Shown: positions 20,790 through 29,376 of the stretch, piece after piece
How the letters are laid out: every line of letters begins with the position of its first letter
Numbering within the stretch: position 1 is the first letter of the stretch
Assembly (NCBI GenBank): GCA_023957315.1
Contig: JAMLHE010000003.1
Coordinates: 124,001-188,000, forward strand
Length of the DNA stretch: 64,000 bases
Direction of reading: 5' to 3'
From: Candidatus Kapaibacterium sp.
GTDB lineage: Bacteria; Bacteroidota; Ignavibacteria; Kapaibacteriales; UBA2268
The notes under the pieces: model-generated
Database searches by the model: none
What the model was told of the DNA's origin: nothing
The model's input: only the letters and a program-made list of their open reading frames with translations
Position numbers and translations under genes: made by a program

Positions 20790-21983
20790 ATGCAAAATGA
20801 GAACCCGTTAAAAATCACACCTAAGGAATATAAAATCAAGGTGCTTTTGGTTGACGACCAATTGATAGTCGGAGAGCAAGTTCGCCGAATGCTATCACAA
20901 TTCGATGATATCGAATACCATTTTTGTCAAGACCCTGCAAAAGCACTGCCAACAGCAAAGGAAATCAAACCAACTTTGATATTGCAAGATTTGATAATGC
21001 CTGATATTGATGGGCTGACTTTGGTTAAATTTTATCGCGCTTCCCAAGAATTAAAAGATGTGCCGATTATAGTTTTATCATCTAAAGAAGAAGCCACGAC
21101 AAAGGCTGAGATGTTTGAAGCCGGTGCAAACGATTACATTGTAAAGTTGCCTGATAAAATCGAATTGTTAGCCCGTATTCGCTACCATTCCAAAGCATAT
21201 ATAAATTTATTGCAAAGAAATGAAGCGTACGAATCCTTAGAGAAAAGCCAAAAAGCCTTAGCTTCAGAATTGAATAAAGCGGGCGAATATGTGATTTCTA
21301 TGCTTCCTGAAGCAATCAGTAAAGACGGTATTTCGACATTTTGGAGATTTATCCCTTCTGCTCAATTAGGTGGAGATTCATTCGGATACCATTGGTTAGA
21401 TGACAATCACTTTGCAATCTATCTGCTTGATGTTTGCGGTCATGGGGTAGGTCCAGCATTATTATCAGTTTCGGCTATGAATTTCTTAAAAAGCAATGCC
21501 TTGTCAACGCTCAATTTTCATGACCCTGCAGTAGTAGCAATAGCTTTAAATAAAGCTTTCCAGATGTCAGACCATAACGGACTCTATTTCACAATTTGGT
21601 ATGGAGTTTATAATAAATCGGAAAGAACTATTGATTACATCAGTGCCGGGCACCCTCCTGCCCTATTAATTGATAGACAAGGCAATATGAGCAAACTTAT
21701 GAATGATAATTTTATAATTGGAGGTTTGCCTGATTTCCCGTTTAAAGCAACAAAAGTCAATGTTCCCGAAGGTTCACTTCTTTATGTCTATTCCGATGGT
21801 GTTTACGAAATCGAACTTCATGACGGCTCTATTTGGGAACTTGACGAAATGGCAGATTTTATAAATGAAACCAAAAACGATAATGCCGATGAAATAGACG
21901 GATTGCTCAACAAAGTAAAGATTCTTGGGAGCAAGGAAATTTTAGACGATGACTTTTCGATGTTGAAAATAAAATTTGATTAA
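20790..21983 (+). CDS. response regulator with WspR-like receiver and PP2C/SpoIIE phosphatase output
   Basis: Likely output of the chemosensory cluster, 397 residues, preceded by AAGGAT. The receiver (about 15-140) has acceptor Asp67 in LILQDLIMPDIDG and the DYIVKLPDKIELLARIRYHS helix, which I recognise as very close to the WspR receiver. After a short coiled coil (about 140-170) comes a SpoIIE/RsbU-type PP2C phosphatase: GGDSFGYHW, DVCGHGVGPALLS, YISAGHPPALLI and YSDGVYE, which carry the metal-binding acidic residues. No GGDEF motif exists. Such phosphatases usually dephosphorylate anti-sigma antagonists; none is encoded in the window, so the target is unknown. Confidence 0.93.
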   Translation: MQNENPLKITPKEYKIKVLLVDDQLIVGEQVRRMLSQFDDIEYHFCQDPAKALPTAKEIKPTLILQDLIMPDIDGLTLVKFYRASQELKDVPIIVLSSKEEATTKAEMFEAGANDYIVKLPDKIELLARIRYHSKAYINLLQRNEAYESLEKSQKALASELNKAGEYVISMLPEAISKDGISTFWRFIPSAQLGGDSFGYHWLDDNHFAIYLLDVCGHGVGPALLSVSAMNFLKSNALSTLNFHDPAVVAIALNKAFQMSDHNGLYFTIWYGVYNKSERTIDYISAGHPPALLIDRQGNMSKLMNDNFIIGGLPDFPFKATKVNVPEGSLLYVYSDGVYEIELHDGSIWELDEMADFINETKNDNADEIDGLLNKVKILGSKEILDDDFSMLKIKFD

Positions 21984-21985
21984 GA

Positions 21986-22846
21986 CTAATCAAATTCCAT
22001 ATGAATATCAACGGCTTTGGCACTATGAGTCAGAGCCCCGATTGATATAGCATTGATTCCGGTTGTGAAATAATTTTCAATATTTGTTAGATTGATACCA
22101 CCTGATGATTCGATAAAAATATCATTGCCATTAGGGTGATTTCGGATAATTTGAACGGCTTGAATAGTCGTTTCTCTATTCATATTATCTAACAAAAATC
22201 CATCGGGTGGATTCAATAAGGCTTCCTTGATTTGTTCGATTGTGTCCACTTCAAGCTCTATTGGCTTTCCGGCAGCAGTGTTTTTTGCCATAATCAGCGC
22301 ATTTGTAACCGATTGTGCTGCGGAAATATGATTATCCTTGATTAAAATTCCTTCCGATAAATTAAGTCTGTGGTTGAATCCGCCACCACAAGTCACGGCA
22401 TATTTTTCAAATAGTCGTAAACCCGGAGTGGTCTTTCTGGTGTCTAAAATTTTAACACCATATGGCTTTGCCAAATCTGCGTATTTTGCAGTATCGGTAG
22501 CTATTCCACACAAACGCTGTAGCAAATTCAGAATAATGCGTTCGTAAATCAAAATTTCCCGTGCTAAACCTTCGATTCTTGCTATCACTGTACCTGCACG
22601 TATTTTATCGCCGTCCTTAACTTTGAGTTCAAGCCCGTATGATTCCTCAAACATATGCTTTAATATTTCAGCTCCTGCAAAAACGATGTCTGATTTTGTA
22701 GCAACATAAGCATTGATTCTTTTATCGCTCGGGACTGTCGAAATCGTTGTAATATCGCCTTCCGGGACATCTTCGGCAATGAATTCGCGAATTTTATTAT
22801 CCACGTATGATTTGGGCAAGGTCTTGTATTGTGGGTATTCGAGCAT
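21986..22846 (-). CDS. nadC: nicotinate-nucleotide pyrophosphorylase (carboxylating)
   Basis: Third step of de novo NAD synthesis: quinolinate plus PRPP to nicotinate mononucleotide with loss of CO2. The 286-residue protein shows EDVPEGDITT near the start, ILNLLQRLCGIAT, the DTRKTTPGLR signature near residue 135, and ESSGGINLTNI near the end, all typical. It follows nadA by 6 bases. Its stop lies 2 bases from that of the convergent REC-PP2C gene, with no terminator between. Confidence 0.96.
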   Translation of the reverse strand: MLEYPQYKTLPKSYVDNKIREFIAEDVPEGDITTISTVPSDKRINAYVATKSDIVFAGAEILKHMFEESYGLELKVKDGDKIRAGTVIARIEGLAREILIYERIILNLLQRLCGIATDTAKYADLAKPYGVKILDTRKTTPGLRLFEKYAVTCGGGFNHRLNLSEGILIKDNHISAAQSVTNALIMAKNTAAGKPIELEVDTIEQIKEALLNPPDGFLLDNMNRETTIQAVQIIRNHPNGNDIFIESSGGINLTNIENYFTTGINAISIGALTHSAKAVDIHMEFD

Positions 22847-22852
22847 AATATT

Positions 22853-23773
22853 TTAACTTAGTTCCAACATTCTTTCTAAGGGACGAAGGGCACGCAAACG
22901 TAGAGATTCGTCCATGATTATTTCCGGTTGTAGTGTTTCGAGTGCAGAAACCATTTTAGCTATCGTATTCAATTTCATATACGGGCACTCATTGCAAGCA
23001 CAGCCCTCCAAACTTGGAACAGGTATATAATTTTTATGCGGTGCAATTTTTTGAAGCTGATGAATTATTCCCGATTCGGTCAATACTATGATGTCATTAT
23101 GCACTGAAGTTGTTGCCTCTTTGATAATTGCCGTTGTAGAGCCAATAAAATCGGCATAATCAAGGATATTTTCAGGGCATTCGGGGTGAGCCAAGACAGC
23201 CGCATCGGGATAGCGATTCATCAAATTTATGACTTCAGATTCGGAGAAAATTTCGTGTACCTGGCATGAGCCATCCCAAAGTACCATTTCACGACCTAAT
23301 TTTTTGGAAAGATAATGTCCGAGATATTTATCGGGAGCAAAACAAATCGGAGTGTCGAGAGGCACTGAATTAAGGATTTTGTGAGCATTGGATGATGTGC
23401 AAATTATATCAGACATTGCTTTTACATCAGCCGAACAATTAATATATGAAATCACCACATGGTCATGGTGCTCATCCACCCATTTGCGGAATAAATCCGG
23501 TGGAGCACTGTCTGCGAGAGAGCATCCGGCATCCATATCCGGCACGAGTACGGTTTTAGTCGGATTCAAAATCTTTGCTGTTTCAGCCATGAAATGCACG
23601 CCGCAAAACAAAATGACATCAGCTGAGACCTTCTTCGCTTCTTGAGCCAAAGCAAGTGAATCACCCATGAAATCAGCAACATCCTGAATTTCGGCATTTT
23701 GATAGTAATGCGCCAAAATTACTGCATTTCGTTCTTTTTTTAATCTATTCAATTTTTCTATTAATTCGCTCAT
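22853..23773 (-). CDS. nadA: quinolinate synthase A
   Basis: [4Fe-4S] enzyme that condenses iminoaspartate with dihydroxyacetone phosphate to quinolinate. In 306 residues the three domain repeats are visible, with the probable cluster cysteines in LFCGVHFMAETAKIL, INCSADVKAMSDIICTSSNA and CACNECPYMKLN. HYYQNAEIQDVADFMGDSL at the start is the usual substrate segment. It is the second gene of a crcB-nadA-nadC run. nadB is not in the window. As an Fe-S enzyme it depends on the SUF system encoded at 1-4963, but that is the only link. Confidence 0.96.
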   Translation of the reverse strand: MSELIEKLNRLKKERNAVILAHYYQNAEIQDVADFMGDSLALAQEAKKVSADVILFCGVHFMAETAKILNPTKTVLVPDMDAGCSLADSAPPDLFRKWVDEHHDHVVISYINCSADVKAMSDIICTSSNAHKILNSVPLDTPICFAPDKYLGHYLSKKLGREMVLWDGSCQVHEIFSESEVINLMNRYPDAAVLAHPECPENILDYADFIGSTTAIIKEATTSVHNDIIVLTESGIIHQLQKIAPHKNYIPVPSLEGCACNECPYMKLNTIAKMVSALETLQPEIIMDESLRLRALRPLERMLELS

Positions 23774-23787
23774 TTTGTTTACCCAAA

Positions 23788-24171
23788 TCAGTTAAAAATT
23801 AGTTGTATAGTTTTGAAACCTACTGCCACCGCAATAATACCAATAACAACCGATAATAAAACATTCAACATAGCATGAAGCAATAAGCCGCTGGTAATCA
23901 AGTTCATAGTGTCATGGGAAAATGTTGAAAATGTAGTAAAACTACCTAACAAACCAACGAAAAGCAATAATTTGATTTCTTCAGAAATCAGAGTTGTGCT
24001 TTCTGCCAAACCGGCTAACATTCCGATTATCAGACATCCGACCAGATTGACTACTAAAATACCAATAGGAAACGAAAACACTTCTGAATGTCCTTCAAAA
24101 TAAGAACCTATCCAATACCTTGAAACTGCTCCGACAAAACCACCCAACCCAACTAAAAGTATTTTTATCAT
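23788..24171 (-). CDS. crcB: fluoride channel CrcB/Fluc
   Basis: Small inner-membrane channel that exports fluoride. The family start MIKILLVGLGGFVGAVSRYW is at 24171; an in-frame ATG at 24204 would add 11 residues. From 24171 the protein has 127 residues, the usual size, with four membrane helices and the conserved VNLVGCLIIGML and GLLGSFTTFSTF segments, the latter carrying the Phe-box and the central Na+ site. It is 14 bases upstream of nadA. No fluoride riboswitch was recognised in the 65-98 bases before it. Confidence 0.9.
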   Translation of the reverse strand: MIKILLVGLGGFVGAVSRYWIGSYFEGHSEVFSFPIGILVVNLVGCLIIGMLAGLAESTTLISEEIKLLLFVGLLGSFTTFSTFSHDTMNLITSGLLLHAMLNVLLSVVIGIIAVAVGFKTIQLIFN

Positions 24172-24231
24172 TTCAAAAATTAATTTATTGTCATAATCAC
24201 ACATTTATCTTATTGATTAATCATTTTTGTT

Positions 24232-24239
24232 TAATTTTG
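24232..24239 (+). promoter_or_regulatory. candidate -7 box TAATTTTG (TAnnTTTG type)
   Basis: Matches the Bacteroidota housekeeping -7 consensus TAnnTTTG exactly, 30 bases before the S9 peptidase start. No TTTG at the normal 19-21 base distance upstream, so only half of the promoter is supported. Confidence 0.35.
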
Positions 24240-24269
24240 TTTTTATGTTAATTTCAATCAAACAAAATT

Positions 24270-26240
24270 ATGAAAAAACCATATATACTGACGATTTTGA
24301 TACTCGTGTCGTGTTTTATGTCATGCGAAAGACCGGAAAGTGAAAAAGCAAAATCTAATGAAAATCTTATTCATTTCCAAGATAGAATAATTGACCTTGC
24401 ACCATATTTGGAAGGCTTCCCATTTTCTTCTATCAATATTGATTACGAATCAGGCATATTATTTTTCTTTAAAGATGGGGCAAGCAAACAACTTCAATAT
24501 CTTGATTTCGTTGAAGAAGTTGACTTCTGGGCAGGTAAAACTATATCTGATGTTGATTTTTCTAAACGTAACGTTTTTGATTTAAGCTACAACAAAGTAG
24601 ATTCTTGCTTTTATTGGAACGGTGATGAGCGTAATGATGAGGTGCTAAATATATATAGAATGCACATAAACACGGGAAAAATTGAAAAACTAACCGATGT
24701 ACCTTATATATTCGGCTTCAATTACGACCACACAAAAACGAAAATAATATATGTAGCAAGGCTCGGAACAAAGGACGACAGGTTGAGTGAAGTAAGAATA
24801 CTTGATTTGAAAACAGGCAATGAAAAAATACTCTTCAGAGATAATCCCGAGATGCTCTTCACATGGGGAAAGCCTTTGCAAAGTAAAGATGGGAAAACAT
24901 TGATTGTTACCGCTAACAAAAACGGTGACCGTGCATATGGCAATCTTTTATTGTTAGATATGGAGAAGCGGACATCGAAAGTTATAACAAACCAAACTAT
25001 GAAACGCAAAACTCCTGTAATTTTCCCAAAATGGTACAGCGACAATGAATTTCTTTATACTTCCAACGAAACTGACATAAACAACATTTTCAAATATAAT
25101 ATTCTGACAAACGAAACGATTCAGCTGACTAATCTTGATGCTAATGTGTCCTCCTTTGAATATGTCGAAGTAGCTGATAAAAAATTACTTGCTCTCACCT
25201 CTTCAAACCCGATTAACACAAACATTATGCTGATTAATCCTAAAGACGGGCAAATTTTGAACAAGCAAGTGACTGATTTAAATCATGTAATAATTGATTC
25301 CAAAGCTAATAAAATCATGTCCACAGGTTCATCGGCTACTACAAAATTTATCATGTCCGAAATTACGGTAAGCGAGGATAATTTTCAATTCGATGTCAAG
25401 TATGATTTGCCAAATGAATTGAAGGAAAAAATTTACCACGCTGAGATAGAAAAAATTGACTATCCTACTTTTGACATAGATGAAAAAACCGGTGAACAAA
25501 GATTAATACATGCATATTTATACAAACCAAAAAATCCCTTGCCCAAAGACAAGCAAATTGTTTTGATTCAATCCTTTTATGGTGGCTATAACAATTTCGT
25601 TTTTAGAAATCATTTACTTGCTGAAGCGGGAATTACAGTTCTAAGTCCAGCTCCGCGAGGTTCTGATGGTTGGGGTTTTGATTTCAAGGCAATGAACGAC
25701 AAAGATTTGGGCGGAAATGAAATTTTGGATGTCATTTATGCCGCAAAGTATGTAAATGAAACTATGGGAATACCGCCGAACAGAATCGGAACTTTCGGAG
25801 GTTCGCATGGTGGTTATGCAGTCATGAGACTATTGACCTTCCCCGGTGAAATAAATGGTTACAAAGCAAATTTTGATTGGGGATTTGGGATGTCTAATGC
25901 AGGTTTTTCAGATATTATTCATTTCTATAAGACTTGCAATATACCGGATTGGGTGTTGCTCGAAGCCGGCGACCCCGCAACTGAAGAAGAAAAGTTAAAG
26001 GATAGGTCACCATTATATCATGCTGACAAGTTACGCGGGAAATTGTTACTGACCCACGGTGAAAATGACAGCCGTGTGCCTACCGAAGGTAGTATTTGGA
26101 TGGCAGACAGTTTGAAAAAATACGGTAAAGATTTTGAATTGGTCTTGTTCGAGGGTCAGGGGCATGATATCAAAGGTCTCGAGAACAATATCACTTACTA
26201 TCAAACTTGGTTCAATTTTTTGAATAAGATTGGCGATTAG
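24270..26240 (+). CDS. S9-family (prolyl oligopeptidase-like) peptidase, lipoprotein
   Basis: Serine peptidase anchored in an outer or inner membrane leaflet by lipid. The first 20 residues form a lipoprotein signal with two candidate lipoboxes, LVSC (Cys15) and FMSC (Cys19). A beta-propeller of WD/TolB-like blades fills about 40-390, and the alpha/beta-hydrolase domain about 400-656. The nucleophile Ser512 is in GGSHGGY; the Asp is in LLTHGENDSRVP and the His in GQGHDIKG, so the triad is complete. 656 residues is normal for an S9 dipeptidyl-peptidase-like enzyme. It stands alone between divergent crcB and the flagellar block. Confidence 0.88.
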   Translation: MKKPYILTILILVSCFMSCERPESEKAKSNENLIHFQDRIIDLAPYLEGFPFSSINIDYESGILFFFKDGASKQLQYLDFVEEVDFWAGKTISDVDFSKRNVFDLSYNKVDSCFYWNGDERNDEVLNIYRMHINTGKIEKLTDVPYIFGFNYDHTKTKIIYVARLGTKDDRLSEVRILDLKTGNEKILFRDNPEMLFTWGKPLQSKDGKTLIVTANKNGDRAYGNLLLLDMEKRTSKVITNQTMKRKTPVIFPKWYSDNEFLYTSNETDINNIFKYNILTNETIQLTNLDANVSSFEYVEVADKKLLALTSSNPINTNIMLINPKDGQILNKQVTDLNHVIIDSKANKIMSTGSSATTKFIMSEITVSEDNFQFDVKYDLPNELKEKIYHAEIEKIDYPTFDIDEKTGEQRLIHAYLYKPKNPLPKDKQIVLIQSFYGGYNNFVFRNHLLAEAGITVLSPAPRGSDGWGFDFKAMNDKDLGGNEILDVIYAAKYVNETMGIPPNRIGTFGGSHGGYAVMRLLTFPGEINGYKANFDWGFGMSNAGFSDIIHFYKTCNIPDWVLLEAGDPATEEEKLKDRSPLYHADKLRGKLLLTHGENDSRVPTEGSIWMADSLKKYGKDFELVLFEGQGHDIKGLENNITYYQTWFNFLNKIGD

Positions 26241-26448
26241 CAAATTTTCAAATTTATCGTTTTGCTTCATTCAAAATCATAAAAACCTCTACCAAATTTT
26301 GGGGTCATGACAATATTGTCCAATGGTGAATATTCATCATGAAATTATGCATATATTCTGAACGAAAATATGTGTTAACAATTTATACCGCACTTCACAT
26401 CGGCATTACAAGGCATCCTTTTAGATTTGAGCTTTTCGCCAAATGAAA

Positions 26449-26464
26449 TGGCACAAGGCTTGAT
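26449..26464 (+). promoter_or_regulatory. candidate sigma-54 promoter upstream of flgF
   Basis: TGGCAC-AAGGC-TTGAT fits the sigma-54 consensus TGGCAC-N5-TTGCW except that the C of the -12 GC is A. It lies 28 bases before the flgF start, a sensible distance, and late flagellar genes are often sigma-54 dependent. One match in a region this size can occur by chance, and no rpoN gene or enhancer-binding regulator is in view. Confidence 0.35.
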
Positions 26465-26491
26465 GAGCTAATATAAAAATCTGGAGCATGG

Positions 26492-27271
26492 ATGCTAAAA
26501 GAATTATTTACGGCTTCATTAGGGATGATGAATAGCCAGACAAGGTTAGAAGTAAGTGCCAACAACTTGGCAAATGCTTCTACGACCGGTTTCAAAAGAG
26601 CCGAAGTCTTCGAGCGAAACTTGATAGACGCTCGGGCTAATCTTTACAACGTCAAAGGCGACGTCGAACAAAACGACCCTCCAATCGGTTCATACTACGA
26701 TTTCTCAAACGGTGCAATGGAGCAAACAAGCAATCCATTGGATATTGCGATTGAAGGAAAGGGATTTTTCGTGGTTCAAGATGTCGAAGGCAAAGAATTT
26801 CTGACAAGAGCCGGAAGTTTTACTCTTTCGGAAACCGGAGAAATCATCACAAACGACGGCAAAAAACTGATGGGCGAAAACGGCGTGATTGCTATCAACA
26901 AAGAATTCATGTCCAACCCACAGATTTCCACCGATTCGAGAAGTGCTAATTTGAGGATTTCCGAAACGGGCGAAGTCTTTTTCAACGAATATGAAGTAGG
27001 GAAAATTTTGCTGATGCTCCCCGACGACACAAACACATTACAGCGAATTTCAAATCAAGATTTCATAGCTACTTGGGAATCTGACGGAATGAAACTCGAA
27101 GATGGCGAATTTGTAATCCGCCAAGGATGGCTCGAAAGTTCAAATGTCAATATTGTTCAAGAAATGGTGAAGATGATTGAATTGCAACGTGCTTTCGAAG
27201 CCGGAAGCAAAGTGATTCAAACAAACGACAGCACTCTTGAAAAATCTATTGCTATGAGCAGATTTTATTAA
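26492..27271 (+). CDS. flgF: flagellar basal-body rod protein FlgF
   Basis: Proximal rod subunit, exported through the flagellar type III system to the periplasm. The 259-residue protein opens with the rod/hook motif SANNLANASTTGFKR (residues 23-37), continues with NPLDIAIEGKGFFVV and TRAGSFTLSETGEI, and ends with ESSNVNIVQEMVKMIELQRAFEAGSKVIQT, the conserved coiled coil that packs the axial filament. GGAG five bases upstream supports this ATG. First gene of the flagellar operon; flgG follows 29 bases later. Confidence 0.93.
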   Translation: MLKELFTASLGMMNSQTRLEVSANNLANASTTGFKRAEVFERNLIDARANLYNVKGDVEQNDPPIGSYYDFSNGAMEQTSNPLDIAIEGKGFFVVQDVEGKEFLTRAGSFTLSETGEIITNDGKKLMGENGVIAINKEFMSNPQISTDSRSANLRISETGEVFFNEYEVGKILLMLPDDTNTLQRISNQDFIATWESDGMKLEDGEFVIRQGWLESSNVNIVQEMVKMIELQRAFEAGSKVIQTNDSTLEKSIAMSRFY

Positions 27272-27300
27272 AATTTGAAAATAATATAAAAGGATAAATA

Positions 27301-28089
27301 ATGGATAAAACGTTAAGAACAGCAGCTACGGGCTTGACAGCCCAGCAGAGATATGTAGAAATCATCTCGAACAACTTATCGAATGTCAACACAACGGGTT
27401 ACAAGAAAGTTAGACCCGAATTCCAAGATTTGTTGTACGAAACACTCAGACCAGCCGGTAATGTAGCTCGTTCAGGAGTTGAACCTCTGAATGAAGTCCA
27501 AATTGGCTCGGGTACCGAACTCGTTGCAACGAAAAAGATTTTCAGACAAGGAGATATTTCACAGACTAATAATCCACTCGATTTGGCTATTAGCGGTGAG
27601 GGATTTTTCATAATTCGCAAGCCCGACAGCACCTATAGCTTTACACGCGACGGTTCGTTTCAGCTAAATCGTAACGGCGAAATCACAACAAGTCAAGGTT
27701 ATCTTTTAGAGCCGGGTTTTTCGATTCCGAATGACGCACTCGAAATAATGATTTCACGTGATGGTGTTGTGAGTATGCTGCTTGAGGGCGCTACTGATGA
27801 ACAAGTTTTGGGACAATTAGAGCTTGCACGATTTATTAATCCGGGTGGTTTGCGTTCGATGGGTAATAATCTTTACGCTGAAACTCCTGCCTCAGGTGCT
27901 GCTATTTTTGAGCAACCTGCTTCCATTAATACAGGTGAAATTATTCAATCTCATCTTGAAGCATCGAATGTGGACATAGTTGAAGAAATGGTAAATATGA
28001 TAAATGCTCAAAGAGCATATGAATTGAATTCGAAATCAGTGCGCACTGCCGATGAAATTCTTGCAACTGCAGTTAATTTGAAGAGATAA
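27301..28089 (+). CDS. flgG: flagellar distal rod protein FlgG
   Basis: Distal rod subunit that connects the rod to the hook, and the best-conserved axial protein. 262 residues, exactly the usual length. Start MDKTLRTAATGLTAQQRYVEIISNNLSNVNTTGYKK (residues 1-36 cited by ends), the GSGTELVATKKIFRQGDISQTNNPLDLAISGEGFF-type block, and the C-terminal EASNVDIVEEMVNMINAQRAYELNSKSV are all canonical. AAAGGAT precedes the ATG. flgA begins one base after its stop. Confidence 0.97.
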   Translation: MDKTLRTAATGLTAQQRYVEIISNNLSNVNTTGYKKVRPEFQDLLYETLRPAGNVARSGVEPLNEVQIGSGTELVATKKIFRQGDISQTNNPLDLAISGEGFFIIRKPDSTYSFTRDGSFQLNRNGEITTSQGYLLEPGFSIPNDALEIMISRDGVVSMLLEGATDEQVLGQLELARFINPGGLRSMGNNLYAETPASGAAIFEQPASINTGEIIQSHLEASNVDIVEEMVNMINAQRAYELNSKSVRTADEILATAVNLKR

Positions 28090-28090
28090 A

Positions 28091-28792
28091 ATGAGTAGAA
28101 TTATATATATAATATTATTAATTATCGCAACGAATATAAATACATATTCGCAATCAAGCTTTTCGGCTGAACGATTGAAAGAGGCAATTATTAATCATAT
28201 TATGACATCAAATACAGCAATTGCCGAAGTTGATATCCTTCAAAATATCAGCGATATTTCTTTCCCCGAAACCGGAATTCATGCAGAATTAAATGCTGAT
28301 ATTCAAGATTGCGGATTGAATCGCGTTATGATAAAATTCAGAAATGATGATAGAATAGTAAAATTTTTGGATTATTCCGTTCGGATTAAATATGAAATAA
28401 ATGCTTTAGTAGCCGATAAAACAATTCCGGTGGGGCAAACATTTTCAGAATCTGATTTTACATATAAAACAATAATTTCCGATAATAATTGTTCCGTAAA
28501 TATTACAGATATTAAGCAATTAATTGGCAAACAAGCTTCGAGAAATATCTCAAAAGGTACTATAATTAATAATACATTATTGGCAGCAGAAACTATTATT
28601 AAACGAAGTGAAAAAGTTAATATAATTGTTAATTCGGGTGCAGTTAGAATTAGAACTATGGGGACAGCATTACAAGACGGAATTGTGGGACAACAAATAC
28701 GAATAAAAAGAGACAGTGGCGGCACATTAACAGGGATTGTAGGCGATGACGGAAATGTTTATTTAGATGCCAACAGTTTATCAAAAAGGTGA
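28091..28792 (+). CDS. flgA: flagellar P-ring assembly chaperone FlgA
   Basis: Periplasmic chaperone needed to assemble FlgI into the P ring. The 233-residue protein has a signal peptide (IIYIILLIIATNINTYSQ), a diverged N-terminal domain, then the SAF/ChapFlgA domain: DKTIPVGQTFSESDFTYK, LIGKQASRNISKGTIIN, and the closing segment with VNIIVNSGAVRIRTMGTALQDGIVGQQIRIK. Its stop is close to the flgH start, so translation is probably coupled. Base composition is more AT-rich than flgF and flgG, mostly through Ile/Asn codons. Confidence 0.9.
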   Translation: MSRIIYIILLIIATNINTYSQSSFSAERLKEAIINHIMTSNTAIAEVDILQNISDISFPETGIHAELNADIQDCGLNRVMIKFRNDDRIVKFLDYSVRIKYEINALVADKTIPVGQTFSESDFTYKTIISDNNCSVNITDIKQLIGKQASRNISKGTIINNTLLAAETIIKRSEKVNIIVNSGAVRIRTMGTALQDGIVGQQIRIKRDSGGTLTGIVGDDGNVYLDANSLSKR

Positions 28793-28797
28793 TTAAA

Positions 28798-29370
28798 ATG
28801 AAAAAGATTTTATATTTTGTAATTATTTTATTAGCGTTCAATGTGAATGCTTATAGTCAATTTATTCAAAACAGTTCTCGCTCATTATTTTCGGATGTGA
28901 AAGCATTCCGTGAAGGTGACGCGATTATGGTGCTGATTATCGAAGATACTCAGGCGGATAACTCAGCGAAAACACAAAACGACCGCTCCACGAGCGTAAA
29001 TGCCAATTTAGGATATAACACAGGCTCGGGAAATAATACCATGGGTGGTTCATTTGGCACCGGCACAGGTCATCAAGGACGTGGGCAAACTTCGCGAAAT
29101 GAAAAAATCAGGTCACGTTTGAGCGCTAAAGTGGTTGAAGTAGTCGAAAACGGTAATTTACGAATAGAAGGAACTCGCACCACAAAAGTAAACGGCGAGA
29201 CGCAAACTGTTGTAATTAAAGGAATTGTTCGACCCGTAGATGTTCGTCCTGATAATTCGGTTTTTTCCTATTCAATTCTCGAACTGACTTTACTAATCGA
29301 AGGTGATGGTAGCGTTTCTGAAATTCAAGAACCCGGACTTTTAACCAAATTTTTAAGAATATTATTCTAA
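28798..29370 (+). CDS. flgH: flagellar L-ring protein FlgH without a lipobox
   Basis: Forms the outer-membrane L ring. I use the ATG at 28798 (190 residues) rather than the GTG at 28789 that overlaps flgA. The family parts are clear: AFREGDAIMVLIIEDTQADNSA, RLSAKVVEVVENGNLRIEGTR and GIVRPVDVRPDNSVFSYSI. FlgH is normally a lipoprotein, but this signal peptide (MKKILYFVIILLAFNVNAYSQ) ends in an SPI-type site and has no cysteine, so the ring subunit is probably not acylated. Confidence 0.92.
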   Translation: MKKILYFVIILLAFNVNAYSQFIQNSSRSLFSDVKAFREGDAIMVLIIEDTQADNSAKTQNDRSTSVNANLGYNTGSGNNTMGGSFGTGTGHQGRGQTSRNEKIRSRLSAKVVEVVENGNLRIEGTRTTKVNGETQTVVIKGIVRPVDVRPDNSVFSYSILELTLLIEGDGSVSEIQEPGLLTKFLRILF

Positions 29371-29376
29371 AATAAA

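Noticed and set aside
20790-21983. Calling the cluster output a diguanylate cyclase (WspR)
   Set aside because: The receiver looks like WspR but there is no GGDEF/GGEEF motif; PP2C motifs fill the C-terminal half.
10684-21983. Assigning the che genes to flagellar chemotaxis because flagellar genes lie 5 kb on
   Set aside because: No CheY, CheD, CheC or CheX is present, and the CheA-REC, CheR-TPR and Cys-motif CheW are of Wsp type. A role in motility is still possible but not shown.
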